From JACKAQ01 sp965227145 (lineage in GTDB: Bacteria > Calditrichota > Calditrichia > RBG-13-44-9 > J075): a stretch of 64,000 bases of DNA. Positions 8,625-16,780 of the stretch are shown here, one piece after another; within the stretch, counting starts at the first letter, position 1, and the number at the start of each line of letters is the position of its first letter. A program made the position numbers and the translations under genes. The stretch spans positions 1,302,001 to 1,366,000 of the forward strand of contig OZ245730.1 of NCBI GenBank assembly GCA_965227145.1, written 5' to 3'. The notes under the pieces were generated by a model. It searched no databases. It saw nothing but the letters and a program-made list of their open reading frames with translations, and was not told where the DNA came from.

Positions 8625-9074
8625 CTATCGTTTTTCCAGAACCAGCGAATCGCCGGCGGAGATGAAAACAATCCGTGATAGCGAATCTTCCGTTGCGTGT
8701 GTTACCAGTTGATCGAATTTGACTTTTTCCGGCGTGCGCGATTGCACGGTTCCGCAAAAATGGAAGATTTGCAATCGCAGCGTTTCGTTTTCAATTTCTC
8801 GCCGGCACATAATTCCCATTTCCCGAATGCCCCAACCGCTAACTTCCAGCGCCAAACTGCCGTCACTGTTGCGGATCGATTTTAGCGAGCGAAACGTATT
8901 TTCCCTGTCCGTACCGCTGCTCAAATATGCTTCGGGAAATTCCCCTTGCCCTTCGGCGTAATTGGATCCAAATGTAATTGTGCGACTGCTTTCGGTTGGA
9001 GATTCGGAACATGAAAGCAATAAAGCCGCAATTGCTACCGTAAAACTGATATTAAATATTTTGTTTAAAGTCAT
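8625..9074 (-). CDS. Lipoprotein of unknown function
   Basis: A 149-residue lipoprotein. The start at 9074 is chosen because GGAG precedes this ATG and the next residues form a lipoprotein signal ending LLLSC (Cys24). Longer upstream in-frame codons add a charged, non-signal-like stretch and are rejected. The mature part is polar, Ser/Glu-rich, with two further cysteines ('MCRREIEN', 'FHFCGTVQ'). No family is recognised. It lies 64 bp after another lipoprotein gene and 105 bp before the sensor kinase on the same strand, so it may belong to the same envelope-signalling transcript. Confidence 0.65.
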   Translation of the reverse strand: MTLNKIFNISFTVAIAALLLSCSESPTESSRTITFGSNYAEGQGEFPEAYLSSGTDRENTFRSLKSIRNSDGSLALEVSGWGIREMGIMCRREIENETLRLQIFHFCGTVQSRTPEKVKFDQLVTHATEDSLSRIVFISAGDSLVLEKR

Positions 9075-9138
9075 GATTTTTCTCCATTTATCATTGGTGA
9101 ATTGTCTGTGCGAAAAATGTGTTAGTGAACGGTGGATA

Positions 9139-9552
9139 TCAACCTCCGACAAAAATAGTTGTGTCCAGTTCCGACTGCTGATCGACAAATTTGAGATCAT
9201 AAAAACCGTTTTCCGGTACGGCAATCGACACGTCGAAATCGAGATTGCCCAAAACCATCGGGCATATCAACGCCGGATCTCGCCGGACAACCGGCGTAAT
9301 ACGAATGTTGTTATCCGATTGTAAAATTTTGGAATAGGCGAAAGTGTAACAGGGATCGTTCGTGGTGGTGAAACAGGTCAATTCGATAACGCCGTTGGCA
9401 TTGCTGACAACCCGAATTGAATCGATGCTAAATACCAACGATTCATGGATATCGGCTGAATTTTCCGTGCTGTCCGGATTGATCAAACATGCCGTTAACA
9501 GGAAAATACCTAACACGGTTATCGCGCTGTTTTTTGCACTATTGTTCTTCAT
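9139..9552 (-). CDS. Lipoprotein of unknown function
   Basis: A 137-residue lipoprotein: basic N-region, hydrophobic 'SAITVLGIFLLTAC' with lipobox LTAC (Cys22). The mature part has short beta-like segments and two or three cysteines ('LTCFTTTNDPCYTF', 'ALICPM'). It ends 'FYDLKFVDQQSELDTTIFVGG', which resembles a small beta-sandwich. SD-like GGTGAT precedes the ATG. No family is recognised. It is the first gene of the minus-strand run of lipoproteins, kinase and regulator, after a gene-free gap of about 590 bp. Confidence 0.62.
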   Translation of the reverse strand: MKNNSAKNSAITVLGIFLLTACLINPDSTENSADIHESLVFSIDSIRVVSNANGVIELTCFTTTNDPCYTFAYSKILQSDNNIRITPVVRRDPALICPMVLGNLDFDVSIAVPENGFYDLKFVDQQSELDTTIFVGG

Positions 9553-9753
9553 TTTATCACCGTTTTTATCTCAGAGATACTGCCAATAAGATGCCAATGG
9601 TTCGATCATTTACTGTGTAAAATGCGATGGATAAAAGGTTTGCAAAACGAAGAGTTGTTAAGTATTTGTAAATAATGAATATACAATACTGGTGCTGGGT
9701 TCTGTGCAATTTTAAAACATTCGCAAAACAATGCTATCTTTTCAACTTTGCTT

Positions 9754-9786
9754 ATCAGAAATCTGAAAAACAGTCAGATTTCTGAT
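9754..9786. repeat. 13-bp perfect inverted repeat
   Basis: Arms ATCAGAAATCTGA and TCAGATTTCTGAT are perfect reverse complements around a 7-nt centre. No T-run follows on either strand, so it is not a typical intrinsic terminator. It lies about 200 bp upstream of the lipoprotein gene starting at 9552 and could be an operator or an RNA hairpin. Confidence 0.6.
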
Positions 9787-10027
9787 ATAAATCGTGGAAT
9801 GGTGTTCGATAAAAAGCGGGATCGATTTTCCCCTAAAAAAACTGCTGTACCCAATGATTTGTGGTTGCGATGGGAACAATGATTTTGTATAATATCCACG
9901 TATTTAGGAAAAAGTGGTTCTAATACTCGTTATTCTGCATAAACATCCATTATCCTATTTTCTGCGCTCGCAATTTTCCCATAATCGATTATTTGGAGTC
10001 GGCGACTTGTTGAATTGACAATCGTAT

Positions 10028-10104
10028 AAAAAAACGACAGTTGCTCCTCTTGCCTGAAGGATCGGTGCCTGAATAAGTTTTATGGGTAAGAGGGGTGAAC
10101 TGTC
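10028..10104 (-). terminator. Large hairpin terminator downstream of LETM1-like gene
   Basis: On the minus strand the 3' region of the LETM1-like gene folds into a hairpin. Its outer stem is GACAGTT/AACTGTC (7 bp) and, after a small internal loop, an inner stem of about 10 bp pairs the CCTCTT and AAGAGG segments with G-U pairs. The loop is about 30 nt. The hairpin is followed directly by G and seven T residues, the classic intrinsic-terminator tail. The long loop is unusual and could reflect an added RNA element. The structure is from reading complementarity; no folding energy was computed. Confidence 0.65.
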
Positions 10105-10142
10105 ACGAATTTATATCGTGATTTGGCAGAACAAAAAGTGTA

Positions 10143-10517
10143 TCAATTGGTGGGATCGGTGACGGGCGATTTCGCCGCTTCCAGCGCAAGGCTCGATTCT
10201 GTGATTTGGTAAAAGGATCTGGGTAAAATTTGGATCGGCAAATATTTGATGATAAAAAACAGCACCAGACCCCCAAAAGGCAGCATGAAAATGGTTAGTG
10301 TCGGTATTGTTTTGGCAATATCGAGCAGTTGTGAAATGGCAAATTCCCGTTCTTCTTCATTTAACGTAGCGCCGGATTTCCATTTTTGTAATATTTCATA
10401 CAAGCCTCTGGATTGGCGGATTTCCTGCATTAGCCGCGCTTTATTTAGCTGAACTGCTTTGCGAATTGCCGTAGCAATGGATTTGGAAACATTTTTACCG
10501 AGGATGATGCGGTCCAT
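10143..10517 (-). CDS. LETM1-like small membrane protein
   Basis: A 124-residue protein. The first 70 residues are charged and helical ('SIATAIRKAVQLNKARLMQEI', 'ATLNEEEREFAISQLLDIAK'). They lead into 'TIPTLTIFMLPFGGLVLFFI' and 'LPIQILPRSF', which matches the core of the LETM1 family (a membrane segment with a conserved 'PF..L', then 'P..LP..F'). Mitochondrial LETM1 proteins take part in K+/H+ or Ca2+ homeostasis; short bacterial relatives are poorly studied. The start ATG at 10517 has weak SD. It is 115 bp downstream of ppgK on the same strand and ends before a large intrinsic terminator. Confidence 0.6.
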   Translation of the reverse strand: MDRIILGKNVSKSIATAIRKAVQLNKARLMQEIRQSRGLYEILQKWKSGATLNEEEREFAISQLLDIAKTIPTLTIFMLPFGGLVLFFIIKYLPIQILPRSFYQITESSLALEAAKSPVTDPTN

Positions 10518-10632
10518 TCTTCTCCCGTAGCCTAACGTCCGTGTTAATGTAGTTTCATTGTCGGAGATACCCGCGAAAACCTTACCGGATAATAAATATA
10601 AATTACAGTAAATCCATGCGATACTGCCAACG

Positions 10633-11391
10633 CTATTTTCGCAAATTTACCGGAAAATGGCGATAGCCAGCATACAACGCCGCACCAACGGTACCGGCAT
10701 TATTGAGCATTTTTGCCGGAACAACTTCTGTTCTTAATTCCAGTTTATCCTCGAACTTATCCAGTTTTTTACTGGCACCGCCACCGAGGATAATCAAATC
10801 GGGTGAGAACAGGAATTCCAAATGTTGCAGGTATTCGTTAAATCGTTTTCCCCAGGATTTCCACGAAATATCATCGCGTTTCCGTGCGGCGTCGGATGCG
10901 TAAAGCTCTGCTTTTTCGCCATGGAGAATCAGATGTCCCAGTTCGGTATTTGGCACAAGCTGCCCGTTTGTAAACAGTGCAGAACCCAATCCGGTACCGA
11001 TGGTAATCAACAAAATAACGCCGTTGTGTTTTTTCCCGGCGCCGAATTTTACTTCGGCAATGCCGGCGGCGTCTGCGTCGTTTACAACATACGTCGGGCA
11101 ACCGGTGTAATCGCGAAAGAGCGCTTCTGCATCGGTTCCAATCCATTTTTTATCAACATTTGATGCGCTTCGGGCAACGCCATCCTGAATTATCGCCGGA
11201 AAACCGCAGCCAATTGGTCCTTTCCAATCGAAATGCCGGACTAATTTTTTGAGTGTTTCTGCAACAGATTTTGGTGTGGCAGGTTGTGGCGTCTCAAATC
11301 TTTCGCGTTCAGAGATCAGTTTACCGCTTTCAATATCCACCGGTTGTCCTTTTATGCCGGAACCGCCGATGTCAACACCCAAAACTTTCAT
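10633..11391 (-). CDS. ppgK: Polyphosphate glucokinase (ROK family)
   Basis: A 252-residue ROK-family kinase that matches polyphosphate/ATP glucokinase along its length. It has the phosphate motif 'GVDIGGSGIKG' (5-15), 'PQPATPKSVAETL', 'RSASNVDKKWIGTDA', the catalytic 'VVNDADAAGIAE', 'LITIGTGLGSALF', 'LVPNTELGHL' and a C-terminal 'ILGGGASKKLDKF'. The enzyme phosphorylates glucose to glucose-6-phosphate using inorganic polyphosphate (or ATP) in the cytoplasm. The usual ROK zinc-binding Cys cluster is absent, as in known PpgK. SD AGGA sits 7 nt before the ATG. It is followed by the LETM1-like gene. Confidence 0.9.
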   Translation of the reverse strand: MKVLGVDIGGSGIKGQPVDIESGKLISERERFETPQPATPKSVAETLKKLVRHFDWKGPIGCGFPAIIQDGVARSASNVDKKWIGTDAEALFRDYTGCPTYVVNDADAAGIAEVKFGAGKKHNGVILLITIGTGLGSALFTNGQLVPNTELGHLILHGEKAELYASDAARKRDDISWKSWGKRFNEYLQHLEFLFSPDLIILGGGASKKLDKFEDKLELRTEVVPAKMLNNAGTVGAALYAGYRHFPVNLRK

Positions 11392-11797
11392 GTGTATATC
11401 CTTTGTGTTTCAATTTGTGATGCTCAATTGTGCCGTTATCCGTTTTCTCCGGTCAGCATGATAAAATGACGCAATTTTCCTCAAAAAAAAAGGATAATTC
11501 AATTCGGATATCGGTTTCTGATGCGCTAAATATAAGAGAAATTGGTGGGAAAACAAATAATTCTATGACACTATGGCAGATGGTTCCGGTATGAAATTGT
11601 GAATAAAGTTGATGTTTCAGCCAACGGTTGCAGCGATTTCCGGTGTTGGTTTTGCGGGGCTATTTTTTGATCCGACTATTTTTTAATTTTTCTATAGTGG
11701 TAGATATTGAGTGATTTAATATGCCTTAAAGACGAAGCATCTGAGTTTTGAGATATCTACCAAATAGTGACACTACCAATTTTTCGGAATCGATGGT
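11392..11797. other. About 400-bp gene-free region
   Basis: No coding frame is supported. It holds the promoter region of ppgK on its left side and the 3' region of the gene at 11798. An inverted repeat with 10-bp arms TGGTAGATAT (11698-11707) and ATATCTACCA (11753-11762) encloses about 45 nt; read on the minus strand it is followed by A/T-rich sequence including 'GAAAAATT'. It may be a weak terminator for the carbohydrate-binding-like gene. Nothing else stands out. Confidence 0.5.
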
Positions 11798-12889
11798 TTA
11801 TTTGAAAAAGGCATCCAAAACTTCCCAAAATGAACGGAACGGCCGGTTGTCATCAATCCGATCCCATCGGTCGAGCGCGTCTTCGGTGACGATGGCAACC
11901 GGTCCGTTATAAATGCCGCCATCGTAAATGTTATCGTAAACGCGAACAGCAATGAGGTTGTTGCCATCGTAGTTAACCAATTCATTGGGAATTTCGTAAG
12001 CCCGGTACATTTGCCACTCGTTGCCGTTCACATCCGGGTTTCTGCGTCCCAGGCGCTCACCGGTTCGCCCGATCAATTCCCCGTTAAAATAGGTTTCATC
12101 CAAATCGTCGATTTGCCCGAGCAACAACACCAATTTTTGTTTGCCGAACTCGGCCGGAATCTGCACTTTTTTTCGATACCAGGCGTAACCGTCGTAATTG
12201 CGCAAGTTCTGAAACTCCCAGTTGAAGGGAACCAATGCGGTTTCCCAGGCGGAATCGTCGTAATCGGTCATGCGCCAATCTTCGTCATCGCCGATGCGAA
12301 GTTTCCAGTGCCCGTTTAATGGAATTTTGGAATTGAAGGGAAATTCTTCGGCATACAATCCTATTTTTCCACTGACGATTCCGCCAACCAGTCGCTCATC
12401 GTAAATGCGAACGGCGAGCACGTTGTTGCCGTCAGTATTCAACAATTCCGGCGGGATAAGGTAGTTGCGATACTCATTATACGCTGTTTGAAAATACGGT
12501 GGAAACTCGCCTTTTGCACCGACCAATTTGCCATTGAGATACACTTCGTCGGAATCGTCGATGAGCCCCAATTCGAGAAAAATGGCGTCCGGTAATTGGG
12601 TAAGGTTTAAATTGAACGACTTTCGATACCATGCAAATCCGTCGTAGCCATGAAAACCTTCGTCTTCCCAGCTGGATGGCACAAAAATTTCTTCCCAGCC
12701 GGAATCGTCGAAATCCGCTTTTGCCCAATTCATGTCGTCACCGATTTCGAATTTCCACTGTCCGCGCAAATCGACCAACCGGAAATATTCATCTGCCGCA
12801 ATAGCGTTGGAAAACGTTGTGGATAATCCGCCGACCATCAGCATTAGTGAAAAAATAAGGTTTCTTTTTGTGTTATTTACAGGTTTCAT
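11798..12889 (-). CDS. Secreted tandem galactose-binding-like (GH2-type) domain protein
   Basis: A 363-residue exported protein with a signal peptide at about residues 10-31 ('LIFSLMLMVGGLSTTFSNAIAA'). It contains two internal repeats of about 150 residues. Each has 'G.WKFEIGDD..W...D(F/Y)DDS.WE...VP..WE', 'YDG(F/Y)AWYRK', 'L.LG.IDD.DE.Y.NG.L(V/I)G' and 'GNN..AVR(I/V)YD'. This is the sugar-binding jelly-roll at the N-terminus of GH2 beta-galactosidases, here duplicated and without a catalytic TIM barrel. It probably binds glycans or is an accessory/structural protein; enzymatic activity is unlikely. It is minus strand, alone, with gaps on both sides. Confidence 0.8.
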   Translation of the reverse strand: MKPVNNTKRNLIFSLMLMVGGLSTTFSNAIAADEYFRLVDLRGQWKFEIGDDMNWAKADFDDSGWEEIFVPSSWEDEGFHGYDGFAWYRKSFNLNLTQLPDAIFLELGLIDDSDEVYLNGKLVGAKGEFPPYFQTAYNEYRNYLIPPELLNTDGNNVLAVRIYDERLVGGIVSGKIGLYAEEFPFNSKIPLNGHWKLRIGDDEDWRMTDYDDSAWETALVPFNWEFQNLRNYDGYAWYRKKVQIPAEFGKQKLVLLLGQIDDLDETYFNGELIGRTGERLGRRNPDVNGNEWQMYRAYEIPNELVNYDGNNLIAVRVYDNIYDGGIYNGPVAIVTEDALDRWDRIDDNRPFRSFWEVLDAFFK

Positions 12890-13001
12890 TGAATGTTTGC
12901 CCCTACAACCGTTGATGTTTCTGTTTCACATACGGGGGAAATTTACAACATCGGGGTTGATGGGTTGTCATCAGGTGGTGAAGAAATGTCACAAAATGTC
13001 A

Positions 13002-13685
13002 TCAGGTGAGCAATTTATAGCCGATTCCGTGAACCGTTAGTATGTGGCGCGGATGTGCCGGATCGTTTTCGATGCGTTTGCGCAATTTCAGCATAAAATT
13101 ATCGACGGTCCGGGTGGTGGGAAATTGGTCGTAGCCCCACACATCGTTGAGCAGTTGATCGCGGCTGACGGTTTGCCCCTGATGTTGCCACAAAAATTTG
13201 AGAATCTCGAATTCTTTGTGGGACATCGGTTCCGGTTTTCCGGCAACAAATGCATCGTAAGTGGAAAAATCGACAACCAGATTGCCGATGGTAATTTGAT
13301 TCTGGGTAGATGGCGATGCGTCTTCAACTCGCCGTAATACGGCTTTTACGCGCGCCAGCAGTTCCCGCAAACTGAACGGTTTGGTAACGTAATCGTCTGC
13401 GCCGAGTTCCAGCCCCAACACTTTGTCGATCTCCTCGCCTTTGGCAGTGAGCATAATAATTGGCGTGCGGATGCCTTTTTCGCGAGCTTTTTTGCACACA
13501 TCAAACCCGGACATTTTGGGCATCATCACATCGAGAATAATCAGGTCGAAGCTCGATTCCTGAATTTTGTGCCATCCGGCGGCGCCGTCTTCGGCAAAAT
13601 CGACGGTGTAACCTTCGAATTCGAGGTTGTCGCGCAAGCCCTGGCGCATGTGCGGTTCATCTTCGACGATCAAAATTTTCGGCAT
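13002..13685 (-). CDS. OmpR/PhoB-family response regulator
   Basis: A 227-residue two-domain regulator. The receiver (1-120) has E8/D9 acidic pocket, phospho-acceptor D52 in 'IILDVMMPKMSG' and K102 in 'YVTKPFS'. The C-terminal winged helix (about 130-227) has 'SHKEFEILKFLWQHQGQTVSRDQLL..VWGYD..PTTRTVDN', the PhoB/OmpR DNA-binding signature. The start is placed at the ATG at 13685, the first residue of the conserved receiver; an in-frame TTG at 13718 has no SD. No kinase is adjacent; the orphan kinase at 19809-21398 is a possible partner, but that is a guess. It follows era by 39 bp. Confidence 0.92.
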   Translation of the reverse strand: MPKILIVEDEPHMRQGLRDNLEFEGYTVDFAEDGAAGWHKIQESSFDLIILDVMMPKMSGFDVCKKAREKGIRTPIIMLTAKGEEIDKVLGLELGADDYVTKPFSLRELLARVKAVLRRVEDASPSTQNQITIGNLVVDFSTYDAFVAGKPEPMSHKEFEILKFLWQHQGQTVSRDQLLNDVWGYDQFPTTRTVDNFMLKLRKRIENDPAHPRHILTVHGIGYKLLT

Positions 13686-13724
13686 GTTAACACCCGATTT
13701 TGTGAGTATTGATGACAAAAAATA

Positions 13725-14654
13725 TTACGAATTATAGCCGAGCTGGCGCAGTAAACTGTCTTTTTTACGCCAATCCGGCGATACTTTGACGAACAATTCC
13801 AGAAAAACCGGTCGATCCAGAAATTGCTCAATATCTTTACGGGCAGATGCGCCAACTCGTTTCAGCGCCTCACCTTTTTTTCCGATGATGATCTGCTTTT
13901 GGGTTTGTCGCTCCGCATAAATAACAGCACGGATGTAATCTTTCGCACCATTGCTTTCGCGAAATTCCTCAACTTCAACGTGGGTTGCGTATGGGATTTC
14001 TTTGCTGAACAGTGTGAAAATTTTTTCCCGGATAATTTCTGCGACAAAAAAACGTTCCTGCTGATCGGTGATGAAATCCGTCGGGTAAAACGGCGGGCTG
14101 ATCGGCAGCGATTTGACCATCTCCGCCACCAATTTGTCCAGACTGATATCGCGTTCGGCGGAAATCGGTAAAATTCCGGTAAACGGGAAAACCGCCTGAT
14201 ACGCTTCGATCATCGGCAGCACTTTTTTGGGATCGCCCAGCAAATCGATTTTGTTCAGCGCCAGCAACACCGGTCTGCCTTTTGCGCCGCTGAGCAAATC
14301 GCGAACGGCTTCGGGTTTTTGGCGTTTATCGGCAACATCCAGCACGTAAACCAGCAAATCCGCATCGTTGATGGCTGTTTTTACAAACCGCATCATCATT
14401 TCCTGCAGATTGTAACGCGGGTCGATCATCCCGGGCGTATCCATAAATACAATTTGGTAGCCCGGCGCGTTGAGAATGCCCAACACGTTTTTGCGGGTGG
14501 TCTGCGGCTTATCCGTTACGATCGATAATTTTTGTTCAATTAGGTGATTGAGCAGGGTTGATTTGCCCGCATTTGGCAAGCCGATAACGGCAACATAACC
14601 CGCCTGAAAGGTGGGTGGCACCGGTTGAAAAACCGGATTTTCGGTAGATGACAT
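13725..14654 (-). CDS. era: GTPase Era
   Basis: A 309-residue Era. The G1 motif 'GLPNAGKSTLLN' starts near residue 25, with switch I/G2 'KPQTTR', G3 'DTPGM', G4 'NKID' and G5 'ISAE'. The C-terminal KH domain contains 'VIYAERQTQKQIIIGKKGEALKRVG'. Era binds 16S rRNA in 30S subunit maturation and links ribosome assembly to cell cycle. An SD-like AGGAT precedes the ATG at 14654. It starts 2 bp after the stop of the membrane protein at 14657-15244 and is followed by the OmpR-type regulator, so these probably share a transcript. Confidence 0.97.
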   Translation of the reverse strand: MSSTENPVFQPVPPTFQAGYVAVIGLPNAGKSTLLNHLIEQKLSIVTDKPQTTRKNVLGILNAPGYQIVFMDTPGMIDPRYNLQEMMMRFVKTAINDADLLVYVLDVADKRQKPEAVRDLLSGAKGRPVLLALNKIDLLGDPKKVLPMIEAYQAVFPFTGILPISAERDISLDKLVAEMVKSLPISPPFYPTDFITDQQERFFVAEIIREKIFTLFSKEIPYATHVEVEEFRESNGAKDYIRAVIYAERQTQKQIIIGKKGEALKRVGASARKDIEQFLDRPVFLELFVKVSPDWRKKDSLLRQLGYNS

Positions 14655-14656
14655 GG

Positions 14657-15244
14657 TTATCCTGTGGTTTCCTGAAGCCGGAAAAGCCCTTCCAACAACG
14701 GGCGAAGCGCTTCAATTTTGGTATCTTCGACGATGTTTTGGGAGGCGCGTTCCAGCAGCATTTGGCTTTTGCCAACCAGCATCCACGCGAACGGCTCCAT
14801 TGTTTCAATAATATTTTCGATGGCGCTAACATCCAGTTTTTTAATAATCTTAACATTCGGCGATTCCAGCAAATAACGATCGTTGTTTATCGGCAACGCA
14901 TCGCGCTGGCGTTCTTCATCCATTTTTCCGTTGCCCAGCCATTCCCGCGACATGATGGTGAAATTTTTCTGCGCATGCCCTTTCATCGTGATAACAATAT
15001 AATAGCGCCGGATTTGCTGGTCCTTTTCGGACGTGAACGAAATGGCAAACGGTTGACCTTTGTAAATGCCGTTGTATTTCGGGCGAACCGCAAAGCCTTT
15101 GCGGTCGATGTTGCCGCCGAACTCATCCTCAAAATCCAAAAAATTGCGGTGCACTGCGTCGAACTGAATTTTTCGAAAAAGAACCAGCAGCAGCATCGCC
15201 AGAAAAACAATTGTCATAAAAATTGCGATGGTCCAAAGCACCAT
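14657..15244 (-). CDS. Single-TM protein of unknown function
   Basis: A 195-residue protein. One N-terminal membrane segment (about residues 3-22, LWTIAIFMTIVFLAMLLLVLF) is followed by a soluble part of alternating strands and helices ('KYNGIYKGQPFAISFTSEKD', 'RYYIVITMKGHAQKNF'). It resembles short FCB proteins of unknown function, and I do not recognise a named family. The stop lies 2 bp before the era start, which suggests tight co-expression with era. The M50 protease gene is 55 bp upstream on the same strand. Confidence 0.65.
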   Translation of the reverse strand: MVLWTIAIFMTIVFLAMLLLVLFRKIQFDAVHRNFLDFEDEFGGNIDRKGFAVRPKYNGIYKGQPFAISFTSEKDQQIRRYYIVITMKGHAQKNFTIMSREWLGNGKMDEERQRDALPINNDRYLLESPNVKIIKKLDVSAIENIIETMEPFAWMLVGKSQMLLERASQNIVEDTKIEALRPLLEGLFRLQETTG

Positions 15245-15299
15245 TCGGTGATTTCTCCGTTTTGTTGAATGTCAAATTTTTCGGAATAGCACAAAAAAA

Positions 15300-16298
15300 T
15301 TATTCCAAATGAACCGGCAGCGGCGCGAAACACAATAAAAATATGATGATACACGCCCAGCCGAACCATTTTCTTTTGGCATCGATTGGCAAATCGTCGT
15401 TGGCGGTTGGCGGGTGGCGCAGCCCGATCAGCGTTAAAATTATCATCCACGGCAGCCAGACAATGCCCTCGGAACCGCGTTGAAAATAGAAAAACAGGGT
15501 CAAACCGCCGAGCGCACCAAATGCGGAGTAGCTGAAATAACGCGCATTTCTCCCGAAAAGGGCGTAAACCACATGTCCGCCGTCCAACTGCCCGATGGGA
15601 ATCAGGTTGATTGCCGTTACCAAAAACCCTACCCATCCGGCAAAAATAAAGGGAAAATGGTAAATTTCGCTCATTGGAATTTTGCCGCCGCCCACAACAT
15701 CATTAAAATAGCTGAACAGCAGCGATTTTCCCATCGTCAGCGTTAAGCCTTCCTGCGCAATCTGGTCTGGCGTAATGCCCAACCGCCCGTGAACCGTATC
15801 GATAAAATTGCGAACGACGGTTTCATCCGGCAAAATGCTGTATCCGACAGCCAGAAAAATAATGCTGAATATAAAGCTCATGATCGGTCCGGCAACGGCC
15901 ACATCCATCAGCGCAACGCGATGGGGAATAGGCGATTTGATGCGGATAAACGCGCCCATTGTTCCAAAATGAAATAAATCGGGAATCGGCAAAGGGATGT
16001 AATACGGTAACGTAACGTTCATCCGGTGATAAACTGCGGCAAAATAATGCCCGAATTCGTGAGTTGTCAAAATGAGCAGCACCGCCAGCGAATAGGGCCA
16101 GCCGTTAAAAATCAGCGCGGGTTCCGCCCACATTGCCAGCCAGCTGTATCCCTGAAAACCGGCACCGGCTGCCATTGTGCTAAAAATGGTAACAATAAAT
16201 AATAGAATATTCACCCACACGCGTTTGGGTTTTTGCCATGCCCACCGGTGGGTGTTAATGTGGGTCGGTAATCCGGAATATTCGTCAAATGATCTCAA
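15300..16298 (-). CDS. Site-2 protease family (M50) membrane metalloprotease
   Basis: A 332-residue polytopic protein with about 6-8 membrane segments. The zinc site HEFGH at 80-84 sits at the end of a TM helix ('LAVLLILTTHEFGHYFAAVYH'). A second motif 'NLIPIGQLDGGHVVYALFG' supplies the third ligand Asp, as in S2P proteases. No PDZ domain is visible; 'DPVFL'-type RseP features are absent, and it looks like the plant EGY1/S2P-like bacterial branch. It is likely an intramembrane protease that cleaves a membrane regulator or signal remnant. The initiation codon appears to be TTG at 16298 with a weak upstream SD. Confidence 0.85.
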   Translation of the reverse strand: MRSFDEYSGLPTHINTHRWAWQKPKRVWVNILLFIVTIFSTMAAGAGFQGYSWLAMWAEPALIFNGWPYSLAVLLILTTHEFGHYFAAVYHRMNVTLPYYIPLPIPDLFHFGTMGAFIRIKSPIPHRVALMDVAVAGPIMSFIFSIIFLAVGYSILPDETVVRNFIDTVHGRLGITPDQIAQEGLTLTMGKSLLFSYFNDVVGGGKIPMSEIYHFPFIFAGWVGFLVTAINLIPIGQLDGGHVVYALFGRNARYFSYSAFGALGGLTLFFYFQRGSEGIVWLPWMIILTLIGLRHPPTANDDLPIDAKRKWFGWACIIIFLLCFAPLPVHLE

Positions 16299-16437
16299 AT
16301 TGGCTCACTTCTGTTTTCTGTCATATTTGCGCATCAATAATACAAAAATTATCTCCATATCTCAACTGCCAAATAGAAGGGGAAGTTTCACCGGGCGGAA
16401 TTTCCATGCCGGGAAATGGCGGAACATCAGTTAATTA

Positions 16438-16466
16438 TTGAAAAACATGTGGTTTCGCCGTATCTT
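16438..16466 (+). promoter_or_regulatory. Candidate sigma-70-type promoter for the YggT gene
   Basis: TTGAAA (16438-16443) and TATCTT (16461-16466) are separated by exactly 17 nt, about 30 bp before the GTG start at 16497. This placement fits the SD-supported GTG and argues against a longer YggT reading frame that would begin upstream of it. The assignment is by consensus only. Confidence 0.35.
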
Positions 16467-16496
16467 CTACCGCAACACAAAATGGAGGCGAGAATA

Positions 16497-16763
16497 GTGT
16501 CATCTTTAATTAATTTTGCGGTAAATGTGTTAATTCTGGGTGTGATTGTCCATTGGATCATGAATAATTTTGTTAGTTCCTATCGGGAAGAAGTGGTAAA
16601 AATCCGCGAGCTGCTCGACCGGATTTATGTACCGATGCTGGATTTTATCCGCGGAATTATCAAACCCATTACACTATCCGACGGTCGGGTTGCCGATTTT
16701 TCGCACCTGATTTTGATCGTAGCTTTGGCGATCGGCCGGCGGTTATTGTTCTTTATTTTTTAA
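16497..16763 (+). CDS. YggT family membrane protein
   Basis: An 88-residue protein with two hydrophobic segments ('LINFAVNVLILGVIVHWIMNN', 'FSHLILIVALAIGRRLLFFIF') flanking 'YVPMLDFIRGIIKP', the YggT-family motif ('dP.l.piR.iiP'). YggT proteins are small inner-membrane proteins linked to osmotic tolerance and to cell-division gene clusters, with no defined reaction. The GTG start at 16497 is chosen because GGAGG lies 8 nt upstream. It is 17 bp upstream of arfB, on the same strand. Confidence 0.75.
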   Translation: MSSLINFAVNVLILGVIVHWIMNNFVSSYREEVVKIRELLDRIYVPMLDFIRGIIKPITLSDGRVADFSHLILIVALAIGRRLLFFIF

Positions 16764-16780
16764 ATATCTAAGCTTTTGAT

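Larger units (their letters stand above)
9553..10142. other. 590-bp gene-free region
   Basis: An AT-rich stretch with no credible coding frame. It should hold the promoter for the minus-strand lipoprotein/kinase run on its left side. It contains a perfect 13-bp inverted repeat (9754-9786) and, on its right side, the large hairpin terminator of the LETM1-like gene (10028-10104), each listed separately. A smaller hairpin TCACGA/TCGTGA lies at 10103-10121. No tRNA-like cloverleaf or riboswitch signature was seen. Confidence 0.6.

Noticed and set aside
13686..13718. TTG start for the OmpR-type regulator
   Set aside because: It adds 11 residues before the conserved receiver start and has no SD.
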